Part shown: positions 58,101 to 64,000 of the stretch, piece after piece
Layout of the letters: the number at the start of each line of letters is the position of its first letter
Numbering within the stretch: the stretch's first letter is position 1
NCBI GenBank assembly: GCA_000149265.1
Contig: CH002949.1
Coordinates: 360,222 to 424,221, forward strand
Source: Ciona savignyi
Lineage: Eukaryota > Chordata > Ascidiacea > Phlebobranchia > Cionidae
DNA length: 64,000 nt
Reading direction: 5' to 3'
Made by a program: the position numbers and the translations under genes
Notes under the pieces: generated by a model
Told to the model about the DNA's origin: nothing
Databases searched by the model: none
The model's input: the letters and a program-made list of their open reading frames with translations, nothing else

Positions 58101-61100
58101 ATGACGGTGACACTGATCCTCTTTACCGCGTAAGGCTTCTTTTCCCAAAATTATATTGGCAATGTATTGGGTAATGTCCGATTTTCCCACATGACCAAAG
58201 AATGTGGGGTAAAAATGTGGAAACTTTTTAACAAATATTGGATTAATATCTAGCTAGGAAAATCCCCTACCAACTTGTTTACAGCTCGCCCTAAAAGAAA
58301 GACATCTATACAAAACGATAGTAAGAAAGGGTAATAATCGACCAAATCACGCGTTTTTGGTATTTTTTTTATCATTTTTTCATTTCGACTTCAGAATTCT
58401 ATTACTTTTGCGAAATCAATGTTAACTACCAAATAAAATGGTCATGGTCGTAATTGCACCGGGTAATTAAGAGGGACAGACGGGGTCATTCGTACTGTGC
58501 CGTTTAAGGTGAAATTCTTGGATCGGCGCAAGACGAACGATTGCGAAAGCATTTGCCAAGAATGTTATCTTTAATCAAGAGCGAAAGTCAAAGGTTCGAA
58601 GTCAGGAAATTCAGAGCGAAAGTCAGAGGTTCGAAGTCAGAAAATTTAGAGCGAAAGTCAGAGAAAACCCTAACTGTATGAAAAGTTTATACAAAAATGC
58701 AAAACGATAGTAAGAAAATGTAATAATCGACGAAAACACGTGTTTTGGTGTTAAGTTATCATTTTGCCGTTTGGACTCCAGAATTCTATTACTTTTGCGA
58801 AAGCAATGTTAACCGAATAAAATGGTCATGGTCGTAATTGCACCAGGTAACTGTAGGAAAAAGTTAATAAACAAATACCTTTTCGTTGCATTATCTTCCT
58901 ATGCACGATCTCTCCTTCGTTGACGTCACTTCCCATTTCAAACGCCTCCGTTTCCTCGTCCTCGACGATGATTGGTCCCTGTACCACGTGACCACGCAAA
59001 GAGTCGCTCGCAGATCGACGGTGTCGTGACTTCACGGAAGGCTGAAATATACAGGTGTTGACTTCAGTTGTGTTTACGGCCATATTTAAGTTGGCTTTTT
59101 CTTTTATTTATTAGACGTTAAACAATAAACTTTAACAGGTATATGTCCAACACTGGCTGTGTTCTCTTTATATTGTATACCAGCTTCGATTGATTTTTCC
59201 ATGTTAAACTGGGTTCACTCTCAGTAAAGTGTTAACTTCAGTTGTGTTAAAGTTACCACACGGCCATATTTAAGTTGGCTTTTAATTATGGGTCCCATTT
59301 GGAAAAATGGGACACATATTGTTTTTGTCCGTTTTTTTTTTCTTTTTTTTTTTTTTTTTCTTTTTTTTTTCGTCAAACGCTTGACAGGCATGGCTTGTGG
59401 CAACGACATCTACCAAAAGGGTAATGGAATCGCAATAAAACTTTGTCGTGTGTTAGATCACATGGTCTAGATGTGCACGGATCAAAATTTTGCGGAATAT
59501 ACTGAGGGGAATTCCCCTGGGAGGTGAAAAACCAAAACGGTATCTTTTTTTAAAAAAATAGCTTTCTTGGGCATAGCGCTTGAACAACTACTCCAATTTC
59601 AATTAGATTTGGTAAACTGTAAGTGCATTAGCCACTGATATACCACTTAAAAGAATTAAAAAAATTACCCAGGGAAATAAAGATTTTGTTTTCAAATCAT
59701 GATTGTGACAGGCATGGCTTGTGGCAACGACACCTACCAGAAGGAGTAATGGAATGGCAATACAACTTAGTCATTTATTAGACAACATGGTCTAGATGTG
59801 CATAAACCGAAATTTTGGGGCATATACCCAGGGGAATTCCCCTTGGAGGTGAAAAACCAAAACGGTATCTTTTTTTTAAAAAATTACCTTTTTTAGGCAT
59901 AGCGCTTGAACGGCTACTCCAATTTCAATTAGATTTGGTAAACTGTAAGTGCATTAGCCACTGATATACCACTTAAAAGAATTTAAAAAATTACCTAGGG
60001 AAATACCCTAAAATAAGATTTTGTTTTCAAATCATGATTGTGACAGGCATGGCTTGTGTCAACGACACCTACCAGAAGGAGTAATGGAATGGCAATACAA
60101 CTTTGTCATTTATTAGACAACATGGTCTAGATGTGCATAAACCGAAATTTTGGGGCATATACCCAGGGGAATTCCCCTTGGAGGTGGATCTTTTTTTAAA
60201 AAAAATACCTTTTTTAGGCATAGCGCTTGAACGGCTACTCCAATTTCAATTAGATTTAGTAAACTGTAAGTGCATTAACCATTGATATATCCCTTGAAAG
60301 AATTAAAAAAATTACCCAGGGAAATACCCTAAAAATAAGATTTTGTTTTCAAATCATGATTGTGACAGGCATGGGTTGTAGCACCGACATCTATCACAAG
60401 GAGTAATGGAATTGCAATAAAAACTTTGTCATTTGTTAGACAACATGGCCTAGATTTGAAAAAACTAAAATTTTGGGTAATATATCCAGGGGGATTTCCC
60501 TGAGACGTTAAAAACCAAAACAATATTTTTTTCTAAAAAAATGAGCTTTTTTGCGCATAGCTCTTGAACTGTAAATCCAGTTTGAATCAAATTTGATAAA
60601 ATGTAAGTGCATTAGTAACTGATTTAACACTTAAAAGAAATAAAAAAATTACCTAGGGAAATACCCTAAAAATAAGCTTTTGTTGTCCAATTATGATTGT
60701 GACAGGCATGTCATGTCGCCCTGACATCTACAAGAAGAAAAAAATGTATGCTCAATCCAACTTTTTTATTTGTTAGACAACATGGCCTAGATATGCAGAA
60801 ACCAAAATTTTGGCTAATATATCTAGAGGAATTCCCCTGAGACGTTAATAACCAAAACGGTATTTTTGCATATCGCTTAAACGGCAGCTCCAATTTGAAT
60901 CAGATTTGGTAAAATGTTAGACATTTAAACACTCTGTTCCAATTAAAAAAATCATTTATTAGGGTATTTCCTTTAAAAACGCAGATATTTTCCTGAATTA
61001 TGATTGTGACAGGCATGCCATATCGTACAAACATCTTCAACAAGGAGTTGACAAATCAGACAAGGAATTGACTAATCAGAATAAAACATTAAGAATTGTT

Positions 61101-63961
61101 ATACAACATAACCCACATAGGTAAAAACAGAAACGTACGTACTAAACCCAGTAGAAACTTATCTAATAAACCCAGTAATTCCCTGAAACCACGAAAAACG
61201 CTTAAAAGAAAGCTTTTATTTAAAACATTTGTGGTGAAATGTTCGTAAATCTAACACGATTGTTCTTTTTTTATCTACACATGGAGAAGAAGTTTGGTTT
61301 GATAACTATGGGACCCATGCGTTTATGCTTGCAGAAACAAACTACATACTCAGTGTATAAAATACAAAATGTGGTTAGGGACCCTGTAGTTAACCATGCA
61401 TTTAATGTATAGGACACCAATGCCCAACATTAAGTTTGAAAAACGACATTCAGTTTAACTTAAGCAAGAATCAGCACACTGCCTTTCCACAGTCGAGTTG
61501 TCAAAGCTAATTCAGTGAGTTTAGAATTTGTGATCATTCAGTTTTCAACCAAACCATGCTCGTGTTTAGGTTTTGCGTCAGTTTTCTGCGACCTCATGTA
61601 AGCAATCATGTAGTTAAACGAGCTAGTTGTAACCTTCATATAAGATTAATTTGTATTAATATGTTTATTTATTAGTGACTATTAATAACTAAATTTAATC
61701 TTCTGATATTGTTGTTGGAATTATTGTGTGTACGTTTGAATTAAATACACCTTTGAATCGAGCGTTAAATAAGAATAGTCACTTATTCGTCACGGCCCAA
61801 ACATCGCGCCGACTGTTGAGGAATTTAGCTTCAAAACTATCAATTGGGACAACCGGGCAGAAGAGGGACTAGGACATTACAAGAACAACTATTATCCTTA
61901 CCTGGCTACAATTTCTATGACACAGCACGTCATCACTTGCGTCATCACATACGATGACGTCACACTGAAAATAGACCAGCGGCATCGATTGATCGACGAA
62001 CTTGAATGTTTCGATGGTGAATGCGTCCATGTGATTTTGCTTTTGGTTTAGAAATCGCACCGTCGGGTCAACAGGACAACTGTTAAGTATTAGCAAGTAG
62101 TTTAAAAGAAAGCCAAATCGCACTTTAAAGTCCTTTTTTTAAGTAAGTCAAATTGGTCATTGAAGGCTGTTATTTTCAGGCGTGTTCCATAGGCAGTGCG
62201 TTTGTCATTTCCTGTTTTACTTAATTTTAAGTAAAATTCCAAAAAAAATGCATCGCTTTACATACAAATATTTTTAGAAAATAAATATAACAAAACTTGT
62301 TGTACGTTGGCAAGTAGTTTAGAAAGTCAAATTCAAACATATAGAGGGTGTTATTTTTAGGCGTGTTCCATATGACAGTGGGTTTTAAAGTTCTTGCATT
62401 TCTTTCATTTTTGAGTAAAATTCCAACCTAACCTACATCGCTTTACATCTAAAGAATATATATATAAAAAAAAACTTCTTGATAGATTAATGATAAGTTC
62501 ATTATGTTTGTACTGGGAGACTTACCCATTGTCAATAAACACATATGCGTCGCCCCCCTTGTCATTTACTTCAGTTGGTGTGCCCTGACAACTGTCGATC
62601 ATAACTCTTAGGTCTTCGTCTTCGCTGTGGAATGCCACGGCGAGGTAAAGCTGCTCTCGTAGCTTCTTACGAAGAGGGTAGTCTTCTCGCTGGTAATGCT
62701 CGCCGTATGTTGAATCTAGGATAAAAGGAGTGAGGAATACAAAAAAATTATGTACAGTTTTTACTTTGCTGTGAATAGAGCAGTGGCTCTTAACCTGTGG
62801 GTAATTACCCACAAGGGGGTAATTTGGCATTTTAAAAGAGGTAACAATAAAATTTAAAAATAACTAAAGTAACTTCGATAGGAAAACGTTTTCATGCCCT
62901 TTAACTGTACATTAAATAATGACTTTTTTTCTGTGGGTTTATTTTGCATTGCAAGCTATATGAGATGTTGTTTTTCTAAAAAAGGATAATATCCATCAAA
63001 ACATTTTGGAGGTAACAACAAAAAATGGGTTAAGAACCACTGTTGTAGACGTATATGCTTAAAGCCTATAAGCGCACGTGGACAACTGGCTTAACATAGC
63101 TTGCTATTTTCCAAAAGCAGACTGTTGTTATTTCACATCACTGGGATAAGATAAGCTGCCAGGGGAAAAATATAGTATTTCAGCATTCATACACTGGCTT
63201 GTGCATTATCTATACATCGGAATTCAAATATAATTGGACAAAAAAATTATCCAGGGCATATTAGGCCCCAAATAGTTAAAGTTGAAGTTGTATGTAACCC
63301 ACTTAAAGGTCATTTACTTGAGTGCATTGTAGTTTATTGAAATGAATACAAAGGTTGAATTGTTATATAGTCGAACGAAACACGCTATAAGGATCCCTGT
63401 AACCCGGGGGATGGGCAACTTCTCTAGTCCGCGGGCCAGATGTGGGAAAATTAAGTTTTTGGTGGGACGGATTATTACGTGAATGGTATTCATTATTACA
63501 TGAATAGTAGTTATCTTAATTACAGGGTATGGTTAGATACAGTCTCCCGGTCGGTCAAAATCCCTTCACGGGCCGGACCCTGCCCGCGAGCCGTATGTTG
63601 CCCATGTCTTCTGTAACCGATGGAAAATATGCCATCAATACAGTTTTATCCTACGTAGGATCACCAATCCTTTGTTACCTGTGTACATATTAAGTTTGAA
63701 TTCAAATTCTCCATCTCCGGACGCGAAATGAGCGTTTATCACGGCAGTTTCGTCCCAACTTTCATTATTGTGGTCAAACGTGAGCGCCGCGACCTCAACC
63801 CTTCCTTCCTCAGATTGCTTGCGCAGTATAACTGTGCGCCGCCTTTTAAATCTGCACTTGACCATGTAGGAATGTCCAACGTCCCGGATTATTATACTGG
63901 AAGAGTCAGCCCAGCCCTTCATCAAGATCTCGTTCCTGTATAGAACGTACGTGTCCTCTAC
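55122..63961 (-). CDS. ZP (zona pellucida) domain membrane protein, 5' end outside the window
   Basis: Minus-strand exons 63679 to about 63961, 62526-62715, 61902-62079, 58879-59041 and 55122-55279 (stop TGA) join in phase. The first exons give a ZP module: MVKCRFKRR, FKLNMYTG, LREQLYLAVAFHSEDEDLRV then MIDSCQGTP, and GCPVDPTVRFL with VYFQCDVIVCDDASDDVLCH, the usual cysteine pattern. The fourth exon follows with SRHRRS, a furin-type site as found after ZP domains, and an acidic stretch. The fifth encodes VTYVIISGICSLLVGIIVGV, a transmembrane helix, and a short basic tail. ZP proteins polymerise into extracellular filaments or egg coats after cleavage. The last link spans a 3.6-kb intron holding a separate receptor gene, so it rests on phase and architecture. 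The upstream edge of the first exon is approximate. Confidence 0.85.
55581..55738 (+). repeat. SINE-1 3' half, strongly diverged
   Basis: cacactgcaatagtttcggt, gtgcgcgagataatttgacc and aggataaacatgaatattcc remain, with an insertion in the middle. It lies in the last ZP-gene intron. Confidence 0.65.
56056..56294. mobile_element. hAT-type MITE, family B, 239 bp, at the receptor stop codon
   Basis: Ends CAGTATTTCTCAAATGG and TTGGGAACCACTG. Flanks CTTTAGAG (56048-56055) and CTTTAGAC (56295-56302) match at 7 of 8 bases. The right-hand flank overlaps the last base of the receptor's TAG stop (56302-56304, minus strand). Confidence 0.88.
56302..57363 (-). CDS. Divergent seven-helix receptor, single exon, inside a ZP-gene intron
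   Basis: Uninterrupted 353-residue frame with seven hydrophobic segments near residues 25-50, 69-94, 114-130, 148-172, 187-214, 287-312 and 319-341. The N-terminus is short with an N-glycosylation site (NST). Cys106 and Cys184 are placed to form the usual helix-3 to loop-2 disulfide. The third inner loop (216-285) is long, basic and Ser-rich. Instead of a DRY box, helix 3 ends in WLRQRALY (129-136), and helix 7 lacks NPxxY (it reads DVNLLLNVICIILSLDKW). It is therefore not a typical rhodopsin-family receptor, and I cannot assign a ligand. The lack of introns would suit a retrocopy or a lineage-expanded receptor family. It shares strand with the ZP gene. The 3' untranslated region begins inside an inserted hAT MITE. 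Confidence 0.85.
   Translation of the reverse strand: MNSTPATLTTVAGDLYTFPPKSLQVQFILAVAMEACIILTSVWLVITVTLHGFRENKFRKRNEGDSTGVSVFVVTIISTITMLGRSCSSILFISLPRYFPGFDDECERVNDTSNCFFLLVTLSVYLVLWLRQRALYARPAMVNVHSKLIISLSCCSIVLLVVAGTAGLLLVTLPKSTKSWYNGCAVRVMTMSTLVATAFNIVGQVMLLILFIIPFRHYIKRPELRSFRQTSRNSKMKSRTKKSCSESNNISEATVENSMMSQDLTNRTSRTKAPKGIRPNLRILRVLKRLIIIAVVCIVSDIIAMALATMFVKLNVPMNFSVLAYDVNLLLNVICIILSLDKWREIIFPCCIR
58309..58467. repeat. Left copy of a direct repeat flanking an rRNA fragment
   Basis: Shares caaaacgatagtaagaaa, gaattctattacttttgcga, aaaatggtcatggtcgtaat and tgcacc with 58687-58852, over about 155 bp. Confidence 0.88.
58463..58662 (+). pseudogene. 18S rRNA fragment with short tandem additions
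   Basis: 58463 to about 58601 is nearly identical to the conserved middle of eukaryotic 18S rRNA: gtaattaagagggacagacg, aggtgaaattcttggatcgg, gcgaaagcatttgccaagaa, agtcaaaggttcgaag. Differences such as ccgtttaaggtg are scattered. After it, gcgaaagtcagaggttcgaa is repeated twice more to about 58662. Too short to be a working gene; a pseudogene piece in the last ZP-gene intron. Confidence 0.9.
58687..58852. repeat. Right copy of a direct repeat flanking an rRNA fragment
   Basis: Second copy of the 58309-58467 segment. It ends about 25 bases before the donor of ZP exon 58879-59041, so it is probably the original intron sequence. Confidence 0.88.
59331..59371. repeat. Poly(T) tract
   Basis: About 40 bases of T with a few C, directly before the satellite array in the ZP-gene intron. 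It accounts for the Lys/Phe-rich open frames seen on both strands here. Confidence 0.9.
59383..61100. repeat. Satellite-like tandem array, units of about 325 bp
   Basis: Units begin gacaggcatggcttgtggca at 59383, 59707, 60042, 60364, 60701 and 61008 (spacings 324, 335, 322, 337, 307). Shared blocks are gacaacatggtctagatgtg, caggggaattcccctt, ataccacttaaaagaatt and aaatcatgattgtgacaggc. The 59707 and 60042 units are nearly identical and the outer units are more diverged. It lies in the ZP-gene intron between exons 61902-62079 and 58879-59041. Short frames inside repeat from unit to unit and are broken by stops. Confidence 0.93.
62781..63042. mobile_element. hAT-type MITE, family B, 262 bp
   Basis: Ends CAGTGGCTCTTAACCTGTGGG and GGGTTAAGAACCACTG. 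Flanks gaatagag and ttgtagac match only in part, so the duplication is eroded. It lies in the ZP-gene intron just upstream of exon 62526-62715. Confidence 0.85.
63405..63610. mobile_element. hAT-type MITE, family A, 206 bp
   Basis: Begins CGGGGGATGGGCAACTT and ends ATGTTGCCCATGTCTT. A perfect 8-bp duplication CTGTAACC flanks it (63397-63404 and 63611-63618). It lies about 70 bases from ZP exon 63679-63961, in the intron. Confidence 0.9.
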
Positions 63962-64000
63962 CTATCGAAGAAAACACACGAGAGGTCAAGTGGCAGTTTT

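Noticed and set aside
58463-58662. Complete rRNA gene
   Set aside because: Only about 140 bases of 18S are present, with internal tandem additions.
59221-59470. Lys-rich (minus) and Phe-rich (plus) frames
   Set aside because: Translation of the poly(T) tract before the satellite array.
59383-61100. CRISPR-like array
   Set aside because: Units of about 325 bp repeat along their whole length; there are no short repeats with unique spacers, and the genome is eukaryotic.

Overview
The window is animal nuclear DNA: AT-rich, with split genes, GT-AG introns, dense dispersed repeats and one 100-N assembly gap (45171-45270). Gene content and compact introns fit a tunicate of the Ciona type. That assignment is an inference from gene families and repeat style, since no species marker was checked. 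There are no bacterial operons, CRISPR arrays or phage genes, and I found no convincing undescribed multi-gene system.

Eight protein genes can be assembled, nearly all joined by matching intron phases. On the + strand: PUM3 (nucleolar PUF-A protein, 5' end outside the window, 1004-6789), a small single-pass membrane protein with PPxY motifs (7220-8934), and CDCA3 (mitotic-entry/APC substrate, 11688-15289). On the - strand: GLCE (heparan sulfate C5-epimerase, 16807-23500), a BTB-domain protein with an interrupted BTB fold (30225-33677), a transcobalamin/intrinsic-factor family cobalamin carrier (43128-49609, one exon cut by the gap), and a ZP-domain membrane protein (55122 to beyond about 63961, 5' end outside). 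A single-exon divergent seven-helix receptor (56302-57363) lies inside a ZP-gene intron on the same strand.

Large gene-poor stretches (8.9-11.7, 15.3-16.8, 23.5-30.2, 33.7-43.1, 49.6-55.1 kb) are filled with repeats: about 29 pieces of a tRNA-derived SINE (SINE-1, ending in TATCC repeats), about 11 pieces of a second tRNA-like SINE (SINE-2), seven hAT-type MITEs in two families (six with recognisable 8-bp target duplications), and two other MITE-like families (called C and D here). Several copies touch splice sites or a stop codon. The ZP-gene introns also hold a fragment of 18S rRNA between two direct repeats and a satellite of about 325-bp units.

The genes are functionally unrelated neighbours (ribosome/nucleolus, mitosis, proteoglycan synthesis, vitamin B12 transport, matrix/egg-coat type protein, receptor). 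I see no sign that they form one pathway. The points most worth checking are the receptor nested in the ZP gene, the copied splice-donor array in GLCE, the rRNA fragment, the interrupted BTB domain and the transposon insertions at exon edges.
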